Positions 43,873-53,880 of a DNA stretch of 64,000 nucleotides are shown piece after piece. Source of the DNA: Paenibacillus sp. 1011MAR3C5. Lineage in GTDB: Bacteria > Bacillota > Bacilli > Paenibacillales > Paenibacillaceae. The notes below the pieces were generated by a model. That model was not told the origin of the DNA and ran no database searches. It saw nothing but the letters and a program-made list of their open reading frames with translations. Every line of letters begins with the position of its first letter. Position 1 is the stretch's first letter. Location of the stretch: positions 682,001-746,000 of the forward strand of contig NZ_QZCF01000001.1 of assembly GCF_003591485.1 (NCBI RefSeq). The letters are read 5' to 3'. Both the position numbers and the translations under genes were made by a program.

Positions 43873-45627
43873 TTACAGCACTTTGGATTGGCCGGAGTAG
43901 ATGAAGCCCGTTTCCGCATAAACGGTAACTTCCATGCCATCCTTCAGCGTATCCGTAGCACCTGTCACACCTAGAATAACCGGAACGCTCAGGTTAAGAC
44001 CGCATACTGCCGCATGGCTCGTAATGCCGCCTTGCTCTGTAATAACCGCTCCCGCTTTCTCGAATGCAGGCATATATTCTTTGTCGGTCGAAACAGCAAC
44101 CAGAATGTCGCCTTGCTGTACCTTCTCATTTGCTTCTTGCGGCGTACGGGCTACAACCAGCTTGCCCGTAACGGTCTGGCTGCCGATGCCTTGGCCTTTT
44201 GCCAGAAGCTCGCCGATGTGGTGGATTTTCATCAGGTTTGTTGTACCTGCGAATCCTACCGGTACACCTGCCGTAATGACAACCGTGTCGCCCAGCGACA
44301 GCAGGCCTGTGCCCATTGCGCCTTTGACCGCGTTGTCGAACATTTCGTCAGTCGTATCCGCGTCAGCACCTTTAACCGGGATTACGCCCCAGCCAAGCGC
44401 CAGACGCTTCATCACTTTCGCATCCGTTGTAACAGCAATGATCGGCGCTTTCGGACGGTATTTGGATACCATGCGAGCCGTAAAGCCGCTTTGTGTGGAA
44501 GTGATGATCGCTTTTGCATTCAAATCCAAAGCGGAGTTGGCTACTGCTTGGCTGATTGCTTCCGTCACGGAAGTTTGCTGAGCGTTCGCTTGCTTCGTGA
44601 AGATCTCACGGTATTCAAGCGCATTCTCCGCGCGCTCTGCAATGCGGGACATCGTTTGAACCGACTCCACCGGATATTTGCCCGCAGCCGTCTCGCCGGA
44701 GAGCATGATGGCATCTGTGCCGTCGAAGATCGCGTTCGCTACGTCACTCGCCTCTGCGCGAGTCGGACGAGGATTGCGCTGCATGGAATCCAGCATTTGT
44801 GTCGCCGTAATGACAGGCTTGCCTGCACGGTTACACTTCTTGATCATCATTTTTTGCACCAGCGGCACTTCCTCCGCCGGAATCTCAACGCCAAGGTCGC
44901 CACGGGCAACCATCAGGCCGTCGGATACTTCCAGAATTTCGTCCAGGTTGTCTACGCCTTCCTGGTTCTCGATTTTGGAGATGATCTGGATATGGCTAGC
45001 ATTGTGCTTCTCCAGCAATTCGCGGATTTCAAGAACGTCGCTTGCTTTGCGCACGAAGGAAGCTGCGATAAAGTCGACGCCTTGCTCGATACCGAAGATG
45101 ATATCATTCGCATCTTTTTCCGTGATGCCTGGCAACGAGATTTTTACGCCAGGAACGTTGACGCCTTTTTTGCTCTTGATCGGACCGTTGTTCACGATGC
45201 GGCAGTGAATCTCTGTGCCTTCGATGGATTCTACCGTCAAACCAATCAGGCCGTCGTCAATCAGGACAGTCGAGCCGATAGACAGGTCATTCGGAAGATT
45301 ATTGTATGTTACCGGGATACGCGTGCGGTCACCCAGAATTTCTTCCGTAGTCAGCGTAATCGCATCGCCTTGCACCAACTCAATCGGCTCTTCCTTCAGC
45401 TTGCCCAGACGAATCTCAGGACCTTTCGTATCCAGCAAGATAGCTACCGACGTGCCCATCTCGGCATTAGCCAATCCTACATTTTTGATCCGGTTGCCAT
45501 GTTCCTCGAAGTCACCGTGTGAGAAGTTGAGGCGAGCTACGTTCATCCCGGCTTGGATCAGTTTTTTTGTGTTTTCCAGTGATTCGCTGGAAGGTCCGAT
45601 TGTACAGACGATTTTAGTTTTGCGCAT
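43873..45627 (-). CDS. pyk: Pyruvate kinase with C-terminal PEP-utiliser-like domain
   Basis: Transfers phosphate from PEP to ADP. 584 aa from the ATG ending at 45627 ([16 protein letters not shown]), with GGAGGAAA upstream. The barrel carries [20 protein letters not shown] and the TQMLDSM motif. The extra C-terminal domain (about 475-584), as in Bacillus and Geobacillus, includes [12 protein letters not shown], the PEP-synthase-like phospho-His sequence. In Bacillus pfkA sits between accA and pyk; here accA ends only 96 nt upstream, so pfkA is absent from this place. Confidence 0.97.
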   Translation of the reverse strand: MRKTKIVCTIGPSSESLENTKKLIQAGMNVARLNFSHGDFEEHGNRIKNVGLANAEMGTSVAILLDTKGPEIRLGKLKEEPIELVQGDAITLTTEEILGDRTRIPVTYNNLPNDLSIGSTVLIDDGLIGLTVESIEGTEIHCRIVNNGPIKSKKGVNVPGVKISLPGITEKDANDIIFGIEQGVDFIAASFVRKASDVLEIRELLEKHNASHIQIISKIENQEGVDNLDEILEVSDGLMVARGDLGVEIPAEEVPLVQKMMIKKCNRAGKPVITATQMLDSMQRNPRPTRAEASDVANAIFDGTDAIMLSGETAAGKYPVESVQTMSRIAERAENALEYREIFTKQANAQQTSVTEAISQAVANSALDLNAKAIITSTQSGFTARMVSKYRPKAPIIAVTTDAKVMKRLALGWGVIPVKGADADTTDEMFDNAVKGAMGTGLLSLGDTVVITAGVPVGFAGTTNLMKIHHIGELLAKGQGIGSQTVTGKLVVARTPQEANEKVQQGDILVAVSTDKEYMPAFEKAGAVITEQGGITSHAAVCGLNLSVPVILGVTGATDTLKDGMEVTVYAETGFIYSGQSKVL

Positions 45628-45722
45628 GTTATGTTTCCTCCGTTTAGTGCCTGAAATGTCATTATTGAATATAAATACACGCATTCACGGGCTTGTCCCC
45701 CGCGTAATAGCGATTGTATACG

Positions 45723-46796
45723 TTAGTTAAGGGTCGGGGCAGCTTCCTGTCCCTCGGAATTGCTGGCTGCTGGTCCGCCCAGTCCGTTCCCTTGCTCTGC
45801 AGATGCGGACGGTTCCCGGTCTTCCTCAGCCGCTTCAAGCTCGGCCATCTGGAAATATCCGATTTTACGGAACTTGTTGTAACGATCCTCAATCAGCTCG
45901 TCGGCACTCATTGCCAGCAGTTCTTGAAGATGAGACCAAAGCCCTTCCTTAATGCGCTCCGACTGGTACTCCAAATCACGATGGGCGCCGCCTTGCGGCT
46001 CCTCGATAATCTGCTCAATAATACCGAATTCCAGCAGATCCTTGGCCGTAATCTTCATGGCTTCTGCTGCCTGGTCGGCTCTCGAAGCGTCCTTCCAGAG
46101 AATCGATGCCGCGCCGTTAGGCGAAATCGCCGAATAGATGGCATTCTCCAGCATCAGCACGCGATTGCCAACGCCAAGCGCCAGCGCACCGCCGCTGCCT
46201 CCCTCGCCGATAACGACACAGATGATAGGCACACCGAAGCCGGCCATCTCTCGCAGATTGCGCGCAATCGCTTCCGATTGTCCGCGTTCCTCTGCCGTAT
46301 TGCCCGGGTAGGCGCCCTTCGTATCGATAAAGGTAATGATCGGGCGATTGAACTTGTTCGCCTGCTGCATGAGCCGCAGCGCTTTGCGGAAGCCTTCCGG
46401 ATGGGGGCTGCCGAAGAAGCGTGCGATATTATCGCGCGTATCCTTGCCCCGCTGATGGCCAATAACCGTTACCGGCACGCCATTCAGCTTGGCCAGGCCG
46501 CCTACGATCGCCAGATCGTCGGCGAATAGCCGATCGCCGTGCAGCTCCATGAAATCGGTAAAGACCTCACCGATGAAATCGAGCGATGTCGGGCGTTGAT
46601 GATGACGCGCCAGATGCATCTTCTGCGCCGCCGTCAGCTCGCTGTACAGCTCTTCTTCCAACTGCTTGCAGCGCTCCTCCAGCCGAAGAATCTCTTCCGA
46701 GAAATCAATGCCTTTGCCGACGCTCAAGCTTTTCAGTTCTTTAATTTTTTGACGCAATTCCACAATGGGCTTCTCAAAGGGCAGTTCATTCGCCAT
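45723..46796 (-). CDS. accA: Acetyl-CoA carboxylase carboxyltransferase subunit alpha
   Basis: Transfers the carboxyl group from biotin to acetyl-CoA together with AccD. 357 aa; the conserved part ends near residue 322 and is followed by a Glu/Ala/Ser/Gly-rich tail of about 35 residues that looks disordered. Visible family blocks: [57 protein letters not shown] and [20 protein letters not shown]. The start overlaps accD by 11 nt, giving coupled 1:1 synthesis. GGAGGAAT lies upstream. Confidence 0.97.
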   Translation of the reverse strand: MANELPFEKPIVELRQKIKELKSLSVGKGIDFSEEILRLEERCKQLEEELYSELTAAQKMHLARHHQRPTSLDFIGEVFTDFMELHGDRLFADDLAIVGGLAKLNGVPVTVIGHQRGKDTRDNIARFFGSPHPEGFRKALRLMQQANKFNRPIITFIDTKGAYPGNTAEERGQSEAIARNLREMAGFGVPIICVVIGEGGSGGALALGVGNRVLMLENAIYSAISPNGAASILWKDASRADQAAEAMKITAKDLLEFGIIEQIIEEPQGGAHRDLEYQSERIKEGLWSHLQELLAMSADELIEDRYNKFRKIGYFQMAELEAAEEDREPSASAEQGNGLGGPAASNSEGQEAAPTLN

Positions 46797-47655
46797 GGAA
46801 CGATTCCTCCTTCACGCAGTGCATGTCCAGCAGCTTCGTAAGCGTCGCCTTCATATCCTTGCGGTGCACAACTTTATCCAGCTGGCCATGCTGCAAATTG
46901 AACTCAGCCGTCTGGAAGTTGTCCGGAAGCTTCTGACGAATCGTCTGCTCGATGACGATGCGTCCGGCAAAACCAATTAAAGCGCCGGGCTCGGCCAAAT
47001 TATAGTCGCCAAGGCTCGCGAAGCTGGCGGATACGCCGCCTGTCGTCGGGTCCGTGAAGACGGAAATGTACAATCCGCCCGCCCCTTGGAACTTCGCCAG
47101 CGCAGCGCTTGTCTTGGCCATCTGCATCAGGCTCAGGATACTCTCCTGCATACGAGCGCCGCTCGATGTCGAGAAAATGATAAGAGGAAGCTTCTTCTCA
47201 TGAGCCGCTTCGATTGCTCTTGTGATTTTCTCGCCAGCTACGGAGCCCATGCTTCCCGTAAAGAAGTCGAAGCTCATCACGGCTACGACAACAGGAAAGC
47301 CGCCAATCTTGCCTTCGCCCGTTACGACGGAATCGCGAAGGTTCGACTTGGCTTTCTGCTGCTCAAGCTTATTGGCATAACCCGGGAAGGACAACGGATC
47401 GACCGATTCCATAGCGGCATCGTATTCCGTCAGTTTGCCGTCGTCCAGCGTCATGCCGATCCTCTCCCAAGCATTCAGCCGGTAATGATGCCCGCAAGAC
47501 GAGCACACCTTCAAGTTTTTCTCCAGCTCTTTGCTGTATTGAATCGTGCCGCACTTGGAGCACTTATTCATCAAGCCTTCTGGAATATCACGCTTGGGAC
47601 GCTCCGAAGGGATCGTCGCATATTTTTTTTTCGAAAATAAGTCCTTAATTTGCAC
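46786..47655 (-). CDS. accD: Acetyl-CoA carboxylase carboxyltransferase subunit beta
   Basis: Partner of AccA, carrying the acetyl-CoA binding half. 289 aa from the GTG ending at 47655 ([17 protein letters not shown]), with GAGAGGTG just upstream; an in-frame TTG at 47670 is less likely. The N-terminal four-Cys zinc ribbon is C32-x2-C35 and C51-x2-C54. The crotonase-like core shows [39 protein letters not shown] and [18 protein letters not shown]. Confidence 0.97.
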   Translation of the reverse strand: MQIKDLFSKKKYATIPSERPKRDIPEGLMNKCSKCGTIQYSKELEKNLKVCSSCGHHYRLNAWERIGMTLDDGKLTEYDAAMESVDPLSFPGYANKLEQQKAKSNLRDSVVTGEGKIGGFPVVVAVMSFDFFTGSMGSVAGEKITRAIEAAHEKKLPLIIFSTSSGARMQESILSLMQMAKTSAALAKFQGAGGLYISVFTDPTTGGVSASFASLGDYNLAEPGALIGFAGRIVIEQTIRQKLPDNFQTAEFNLQHGQLDKVVHRKDMKATLTKLLDMHCVKEESFHGE

Positions 47656-47694
47656 TGTTACACCTCTCAAGGCGCAATAATGTTGAATTAGCCA

Positions 47695-47883
47695 TCAAGA
47701 GCGAAACAAGGAATTGAATACTTCCTGCACTTCCTCAAGCTCGCCTGACGGAACCAATATCTCATATTGCTGTTTAGACAGATTGACGGGCCGGACCTTT
47801 ATCAAAAAACCTTCTTCCGTGAGCCGCTTCTTGATGTTTTCTGCCATTTTTGCTGTTGGTGCGATATAGATAACCGTCCACAT
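47695..47883 (-). CDS. Small protein, YtzJ-like
   Basis: 62 aa from the ATG ending at 47883, with AGGAGGT 7 nt upstream. The fold reads as beta-alpha-beta (MWTVIYIAPTAKMAENIKKR, then FLIKVRPVN, QQYEILVPSGELEEVQEVF). In B. subtilis the small gene ytzJ lies between dnaE and accD in the same orientation, and this gene has the same place and size. Function unknown. Confidence 0.75.
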   Translation of the reverse strand: MWTVIYIAPTAKMAENIKKRLTEEGFLIKVRPVNLSKQQYEILVPSGELEEVQEVFNSLFRS

Positions 47884-48012
47884 CTTGGTACCTCCTGATA
47901 ACCCCGCGTTAGCAAAGTTAACCTGTCGAACGTTCACGACTGTCGCCGTCCTGTCTAGTAAAACCAAACTAATCCCGCCAAAAGGCCATATGATGCCATA
48001 ATGATAACATAG

Positions 48013-48510
48013 TTATGGCGAATCGGGCAAATGATATTGGATGGCTTTCGGATCGCCGTGAGCGATGCGGGCTGATGCCGCAGCCGCCAGTCCGGCTACC
48101 AAATCGTCCAGAAAGACATGGATTTTTTCGCCTTTTACATTCAATTTGCGAATGATGCCTGGCTTCATTTTGTCCAAATATCCGAAGCTTGTAAGCCCGA
48201 TCATGCCGTACACATTCGTAATGCCAAGGGCAAGGGTCTCATCAACGCCATACAGCGATTCGTCGCGCTCCATAATGGATTGAAGCGGCTCAGGCAGAAG
48301 CTTGCGCTCGGCAAGCTCATCCAGGGCGATCCCGGTATATAGTACATATTGCACTTCTCTCTTCTCCAGCACCGCTCGCACGCTATCCCGGCACTCCTCC
48401 ATGCGAAGGTCCGAATTGTACGGCGATTGCAGTGTATATACGATTTCCGCAACATCCTCAACAGTTACGCCGCGTGTCTCCAGCCATTTTTCGATTGCGT
48501 TCACGGACAT
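48013..48510 (-). CDS. Phosphatidylglycerophosphatase A-like protein, copy 2
   Basis: 165 aa, paralogous to the protein at 11596-12138: both share KREVQ, the central MERDESLYGVDETLALGITN (copy 1 HDESLYGCDEILALSIVN), SFGYLDKMKPGI and FLDDLVAGLAAAASARIAH. GAGGAAGG precedes the ATG. It lacks membrane helices apart from a hydrophobic C-terminal segment. It sits between dnaE and the ytzJ-like gene, where Bacillus does not have it. Confidence 0.85.
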   Translation of the reverse strand: MSVNAIEKWLETRGVTVEDVAEIVYTLQSPYNSDLRMEECRDSVRAVLEKREVQYVLYTGIALDELAERKLLPEPLQSIMERDESLYGVDETLALGITNVYGMIGLTSFGYLDKMKPGIIRKLNVKGEKIHVFLDDLVAGLAAAASARIAHGDPKAIQYHLPDSP

Positions 48511-48607
48511 CCTTCCTCTCGGGGCCTGCTTGTATCTCTATGCATATGCGTGGACAAGCCATAATGTGCATAGAAATACAAAATCCGATAAGAAGAGCGC
48601 CCTGCTC

Positions 48608-51600
48608 TTATTTGATCACGGCTGTACCTGCGCCCAGCAGTTGCTCGATTGCCCCCATCAGCTCAGGCCCAGGCTTCACGCGATGGCTAGCGCTAAGGGC
48701 GATGGCTTTGCCTTCCCGTTCATAAAACAATGCGCAATCGATCGTACCCGGATGGGACAGCAGCAATTCCTTCAAGGCATTCAGCACATCCGCTCGTTCG
48801 CTGCTCTCCGTAATTTTGATGTAGAGGAGCTGCCGCTTGCCTTCTCTTGTCTCGCTGCCGGCAGCAGAACGCACAGTTATGTTCGGGACGGCAGGCTGCT
48901 GCCGATCGCCGTCTGCATTCGGACGGGTTGGTCGCTCAGTAGAGGCACGGCGTTGCGTTGCCTCCCCTGGCGAGGAACGGTCCCTTCTTCCAGATGCTGT
49001 CCGGGAAGATGAATCTGCGCCAGCAGCCGGCCGGAATGGCTGCGATTTCGATTCGGCCGCTTGCTGCTGCGGCCTGCCAGCCGTTGCCGGAGGACGACTA
49101 CTGTCCATTCTGGCCGAACGGCTGCGCGCTGCGTTGCGCAGTCGTCTGACCTGCGCAGCCATATAATCGTCGGTCCCCTCAATGGGTACAACATCATCGA
49201 CCAGCAGCTTGAAATCCTCGTCCTCATGCTGGACCTTCGCTTGTACGATGACAAGCCCGTCTTTGGCTAGCTTGGCGCCAACCCGCTTCCATACAGCGGG
49301 GAATACGACGGCTTCCACTCGCATGATGCGGTCCTCTACTTCCATAAATCCCATCGCATTGCCTTTCTTATTGGTGAAAGGCTTGAGGCCCGCAACCATC
49401 ACACCGACCACGGCTATCGTTCCGTCCGCCGCATCGTTCAAATCCACCAGACGGTCAAGCTCCAGCTGATCAAGCCGCTCTGCTACTGCATCCAGCGGAT
49501 GGCCCGACAAATACATGCCCAGGAGCTCACGTTCAAAGTCCAGCATTTGAGAAGTCGTAAACGGCCTGATGTCCGGCAGCTCCACATCCCAATTCTGTAC
49601 TTCCTCGAAGCCGAACATCTCGATCTGCAGCTCTTCCTTCTCCTTCCGCCACTTCACCGCCGTCTCCACCGTCTCCTCCAGCGAAGCAAGCAGTTGGGCT
49701 CGATGGCCCGGCAAGGAGTCCAGCGCGCCTGCCTGAATCAGCGATTCCAGGACGCGCTTGTTGACGACGCGCAGATCAACCCGCTTGCACAGATCGAGAA
49801 AACTGGCGAACGGGCCGTTCTCCCGCTCCCGAAGAATGGCGTCGATCGCCTGAGTGCCGACATTCTTAATGGAAGCCAGTCCAAACCTGATCGCGGATTC
49901 CACAGGCGTAAATGACACGCTGCTTTCGTTCAGATCCGGGGGCAGCACCTCTATATCCATCCGGCGGCATTCATCGGCGTATTCCGCGGTCTTGCGCATA
50001 TTGCCCGTAACCGATGCCATCATAGAGGCCATGAAAGGTACAGGATAATGCGCCTTAAGCCAGGCGGTCTGGAATGCAAGCACGCCATATGCGGCCGCAT
50101 GCGCCCGCGGGAAGCCATAATCGGCGAAACGGACGATCATGTCGTAGACCCGGTTGGCCTCCTCTTCGCTATAGCCTTGTCCCAGGCTGCCCTTTACGAA
50201 GTGGGCGCGCTCCTCATCAAGCACCTCGCGCTTCTTCTTGGATACCGCCCGGCGCAGCAAGTCGGCTTCACCCAGCGAAAATCCCGCCATGAGGGATGCA
50301 ATCTGCATAATTTGCTCCTGATAGACGATGATCCCGTACGTATCCTTCAGGATAGGCTCAAGGTTCGGGTGAGGATAGGCAATATCCAGCACACCGTGCT
50401 TGCCCCCGATATACTTCGGAATAAACTCCATCGGACCCGGACGGTACAAGGCTACTACCGAGATAATATCTTCGAAGGTCGAGGGCTTCATCTCTCGCAG
50501 CACTCGCCGCACGCCAGTCGACTCCAGCTGGAAGATGCCCGTCGTATCGCCTCGACCGAGCATCTTGTACGTATCGGGATCGGAATCGTCTATCGTACGG
50601 AAATCGATCTCCTTCTTGAACAGCTCTTGCACCCAGTCGAGAGTCCGCTCCAGAATCGACAACGTCCGAAGGCCGAGAAAGTCCATCTTGAGCAGGCCGA
50701 TCGCTTCGAGATGCTCCATCGAATATTGCGTCAGCGGTATCGATTCGCTCCCGCCCTGCAGCGGGACGTAGTCTGTAAGCGGCTCCTTCGAGATAATGAC
50801 ACCTGCGGCGTGAGTCGAGGCATGACGGGGCATTCCCTCCACCTTGATCGCCATCTTCAGCAGCGCGTCCGTCTTTGGCTGCCGCTCGCAGGCGGATCGC
50901 AGCTCCTCGCTCTGGCGCAGCGCCTCCTCCAGCGTAATGCCGAGCTGGTTCGGGATCAGCTTCGCGGCCCGGTCCACCTCCTGGAAAGGCACGTTCAGCG
51001 CTCTGCCCACATCCCGGACCGCAGCCTTCGCCGCCATGGTGCCGAACGTAATGATTTGCGCAACATGCTCCTCGCCATACTTGGCGGACACATAGGCAAT
51101 GACTTCATCACGGCGCTCGTCGTTGAAGTCGATATCGATATCCGGCATCGATATCCGCTCCGGGTTCAGGAAGCGCTCGAAGAGGAGCTTGTATTTCAGC
51201 GGATCGACATCGGTTATCCGCAGCGCGTAGGCGACGAGACTGCCTGCGGAGGAGCCCCGGCCAGGGCCGGTGCGTATGCCGCGTTCATGAGCGAAGCGGA
51301 TGAAGTCCCACACAATCAGGAAGTAATCGCTGAATCCCATATTTTCAATAACCGACAGCTCATAAGACAGCCGCTCTTCCGCCTTCGCGCGGAAATCCGA
51401 GCCGTCCGTCCACTCCGGCAATCCAGCATATCGCGACACGAGACCGTTCTGGCATAGCTCCGCCAAATAGTGAGCGGAGGATGCTCCGGCGGGAACAGGC
51501 CGGAACACCGGCAATGCCGCTCTGCCGAACGTCAGCTCCAGGTTGCATTTGTCCGCAATTTCCGCCGTATGGTCGATGGCTTCCGGCACATGGCGGAATA

Positions 51601-52378
51601 AAGCCGCCATCTCTTCTCCGCTCTTCATATACAGCTGGTCCGTCGCCATGCGCATGCGGTCCTCATCCTCGACCGTCTTGCCCGTACCAATGCAGATGAG
51701 CACATCTTGCACGCCGGCGTCTTCCGGCCGCAAATAATGCACGTCATTAGTCGCCACCAGCTTGATCCCCGTCTCCCGGGCAAGTTCGATCATGGCCGAC
51801 GCCACTTTCTTCTGCTCTAGCATCCCATGGTCCTGAAGCTCCAGGTAGAAGTCGTCTCCGAATATCGTCCGGTAGCGAAGCGCGGCTTCCCTCGCCTCGT
51901 CCATGCGGTCATAGAGCAGATGCTGGGATACCTCTCCCTTCAGGCAGGAGCTCAGGCAGACCAACCCGTCGGCATGCTTCGCCAGCGTCTCCATATCCAC
52001 TCTGGGTTTATAATGGAAGCCCTCCAGATGGGCGATCGAGCTGAGCTTCATTAAATTGCGGTAGCCCGTCTCATCCTTCGCCAGCACGATCAGATGATAG
52101 GTCGGATTATCCTTGCGGGAGCCTTTCTCGAATCGCGAGCCTGCCGTCAAATACAGCTCGCATCCGATAATCGGCTTGACTCCGTTTGCGCGGCAAGCGC
52201 GGTAGAACGGAATCGCCCCGTACATGACGCCGTGGTCCGTCAAGGCAAGCGCTCGCATGCCAAGCTCGGCAGCCCGGGAAGCCAGATCCCGTATGCGGGC
52301 GGCGCCGTCAAGCAGGCTATATTCGCTATGCGCATGAAGATGTACAAATGCCTTTCCTTGTCCGGCACTTTCGCCCAT
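48608..52378 (-). CDS. dnaE: DNA polymerase III subunit alpha, DnaE type
   Basis: Replicative polymerase, in Firmicutes used for lagging-strand priming extension beside PolC. 1256 aa. The PHP domain opens FVHLHAHSEYSLLDGAARIR; the polymerase active-site Asp pair is in MPDIDIDFND (about 412-418); tandem HhH follows, and an OB fold lies near residues 990-1075. Between about 1082 and 1163 is an Arg/Ser/Pro/Gln/Ala-rich stretch not expected in B. subtilis DnaE (about 1115 aa), after which a conserved C-terminal domain resumes (LLYIKITESS). AAAGGTGG precedes the ATG. Confidence 0.97.
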   Translation of the reverse strand: MGESAGQGKAFVHLHAHSEYSLLDGAARIRDLASRAAELGMRALALTDHGVMYGAIPFYRACRANGVKPIIGCELYLTAGSRFEKGSRKDNPTYHLIVLAKDETGYRNLMKLSSIAHLEGFHYKPRVDMETLAKHADGLVCLSSCLKGEVSQHLLYDRMDEAREAALRYRTIFGDDFYLELQDHGMLEQKKVASAMIELARETGIKLVATNDVHYLRPEDAGVQDVLICIGTGKTVEDEDRMRMATDQLYMKSGEEMAALFRHVPEAIDHTAEIADKCNLELTFGRAALPVFRPVPAGASSAHYLAELCQNGLVSRYAGLPEWTDGSDFRAKAEERLSYELSVIENMGFSDYFLIVWDFIRFAHERGIRTGPGRGSSAGSLVAYALRITDVDPLKYKLLFERFLNPERISMPDIDIDFNDERRDEVIAYVSAKYGEEHVAQIITFGTMAAKAAVRDVGRALNVPFQEVDRAAKLIPNQLGITLEEALRQSEELRSACERQPKTDALLKMAIKVEGMPRHASTHAAGVIISKEPLTDYVPLQGGSESIPLTQYSMEHLEAIGLLKMDFLGLRTLSILERTLDWVQELFKKEIDFRTIDDSDPDTYKMLGRGDTTGIFQLESTGVRRVLREMKPSTFEDIISVVALYRPGPMEFIPKYIGGKHGVLDIAYPHPNLEPILKDTYGIIVYQEQIMQIASLMAGFSLGEADLLRRAVSKKKREVLDEERAHFVKGSLGQGYSEEEANRVYDMIVRFADYGFPRAHAAAYGVLAFQTAWLKAHYPVPFMASMMASVTGNMRKTAEYADECRRMDIEVLPPDLNESSVSFTPVESAIRFGLASIKNVGTQAIDAILRERENGPFASFLDLCKRVDLRVVNKRVLESLIQAGALDSLPGHRAQLLASLEETVETAVKWRKEKEELQIEMFGFEEVQNWDVELPDIRPFTTSQMLDFERELLGMYLSGHPLDAVAERLDQLELDRLVDLNDAADGTIAVVGVMVAGLKPFTNKKGNAMGFMEVEDRIMRVEAVVFPAVWKRVGAKLAKDGLVIVQAKVQHEDEDFKLLVDDVVPIEGTDDYMAAQVRRLRNAARSRSARMDSSRPPATAGRPQQQAAESKSQPFRPAAGADSSSRTASGRRDRSSPGEATQRRASTERPTRPNADGDRQQPAVPNITVRSAAGSETREGKRQLLYIKITESSERADVLNALKELLLSHPGTIDCALFYEREGKAIALSASHRVKPGPELMGAIEQLLGAGTAVIK

Positions 52379-52505
52379 GGTATGACCACCTTTCCTAGCA
52401 AACCTCTGTTCTCATTTTAAAGTTATCGCTATTTTATCATAATCGGGTTGGACACGCCCATAGAATGGTATAAAGCGTTGGGATCATGGATTGGGGGCAA
52501 CGGGC

Positions 52506-52832
52506 ATGACCTATTTTTTATCAAAAGCGGGTATGGATTTTTTCATCGCCTTTGGCGTCGTGATCGGAGGAGCCACGCTGGCGGGCGTCGGCTCCGTCTT
52601 TATGCTGATGCCGCCTGCCACCGTTATGCTGGACACTGCGCTCCGGCTGAAAATATGGGCTATCGTAGCCGCAATAGGAGGCTCGATCGATCCCGTCAGA
52701 GTCATTGAAAGCAATATCTCTCTAGGCCAGCTGTCGCCGGTCGCGCAACAGATTTGTTTTATTCTGTTCGCCTTCCTTGGTGCGCATATGGCTACCGAAC
52801 TGGTTCGATTAATATGCAAAGGAGCGCTGTAG
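52506..52832 (+). CDS. ytrH: Sporulation membrane protein YtrH
   Basis: 108 aa with about three membrane helices (near residues 10-35, 45-65, 83-105). In Bacillus ytrH and ytrI form a mother-cell operon divergent from dnaE and needed for efficient sporulation; the arrangement here is the same. Start ATG at 52506, with GGGGGCAACGG upstream. Conserved features include GGATLAGVGSVFMLMPPATV and GGSIDPVRVIESN. YtrI begins 3 nt after the stop. Confidence 0.9.
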   Translation: MTYFLSKAGMDFFIAFGVVIGGATLAGVGSVFMLMPPATVMLDTALRLKIWAIVAAIGGSIDPVRVIESNISLGQLSPVAQQICFILFAFLGAHMATELVRLICKGAL

Positions 52833-52835
52833 TCG

Positions 52836-53345
52836 ATGAGACTGCCTCCATTCGAACGATATATAAGGGGCATGCAGCTTGCAGGCGTCTTTATTCTGGG
52901 CATGCTGGCCGGAGCTGTCCTCCTAAATTCCCTGTTCGTAGCGCAGTTTGAAGCTTTATATCATACGAAGAATGAATTGGAGTCCAAGCTGGAGCAATAC
53001 GAGCAAGACATTCGGGGGTTAAACCAATATAAAAACCAGCACACAGTCATTAAAAGCATTCAGCTGAGGCTTGCCGAAAATAATGGCAAGCGGACCCACC
53101 TGGATAAAGTGACCGAAGCCGAGCTGATCAAGCGCGTGAAGGAGGACCTCTCCATCTTCCTTGGGCAAAGCATCTATGAGGTCGACTCCGACGCCAAATT
53201 CGCCCGCAAAATTCTGGAGAGGAAAGTCTATGAGGACATTAACGGCAAAGATTATGTGGTTGAGCTGCAAACGGTGCTGCTTGCAGACAATGTACTTCAA
53301 ATTTGGATGATTGCGCTGCCTCATGCCAAAGCTCCCGCTTCTTGA
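52836..53345 (+). CDS. ytrI: Sporulation membrane protein YtrI
   Basis: 169 aa. One N-terminal membrane helix (about 13-34, LAGVFILGMLAGAVLLNSLF), then a coiled-coil stretch (YHTKNELESKLEQYEQDIRG), then a globular extracytoplasmic domain. It follows ytrH by 3 nt in the same operon, and the pair matches B. subtilis ytrHI. The next Bacillus gene, nrnA (ytqI), is absent here. Confidence 0.88.
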   Translation: MRLPPFERYIRGMQLAGVFILGMLAGAVLLNSLFVAQFEALYHTKNELESKLEQYEQDIRGLNQYKNQHTVIKSIQLRLAENNGKRTHLDKVTEAELIKRVKEDLSIFLGQSIYEVDSDAKFARKILERKVYEDINGKDYVVELQTVLLADNVLQIWMIALPHAKAPAS

Positions 53346-53565
53346 TAGGTTTGTCATTTTCTAGCTTCATCCCATCTTCTGCAGCGTTTTGAAAAAACGC
53401 ATCATCGGAAGCATAAGCTCATGTGCTGAAAACCGGACTTTTTGAACTCGCACTTGAAGCAAACACATACACAATCTGATACAATAGAAAACGATTGGCA
53501 GGCCGTGAACGCCAATTATCGGCTCAGGCCTCTATTTTTCGAATTAAAGGAGCTGTATAGGTAAC

Positions 53566-53880
53566 ATGGATCAACTGCTGCAATGGCTGCTATTCCCGGG
53601 CATCCTTATTACGCTGGCGCTTTCGACCGTATTCAGTTTCAAGTCGCGGCGCGCTGCGGATGCCAGAACGAGGGGCATACAAGCCGCTAGAATGAACATA
53701 AGCATGGGCGGCATGCTGCTATTTATCGCCGCTGTCCAGCTATTCCTGTCCGCCGAATCTACGCTTCGCATCGTCATTGGCGCAATCTTTATCGTCATCG
53801 GACTGTTCAACCTGTTCGCGGGCATCCGCAACTTGAGCATCTACCGTTCGATGGCTCCAAGCGAGCAGACACACCGTTAA
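53566..53880 (+). CDS. YtpI-like membrane protein
   Basis: 104 aa with three membrane helices (about 6-24, 47-66, 69-88) and a basic loop after the first. Synteny with B. subtilis ytpI (between ytqI and ytoI) and the YtpI-like size support the name. AAAGGAGCT lies upstream with somewhat long spacing. Its stop overlaps that of the convergent ytoI-like gene within TTAA. Confidence 0.8.
   Translation: MDQLLQWLLFPGILITLALSTVFSFKSRRAADARTRGIQAARMNISMGGMLLFIAAVQLFLSAESTLRIVIGAIFIVIGLFNLFAGIRNLSIYRSMAPSEQTHR

Noticed and set aside
44014..45522. 502-codon frame antisense to pyk
   Set aside because: Opposite a full-length pyruvate kinase; the Arg/Leu/His-rich translation is typical of an antisense shadow.
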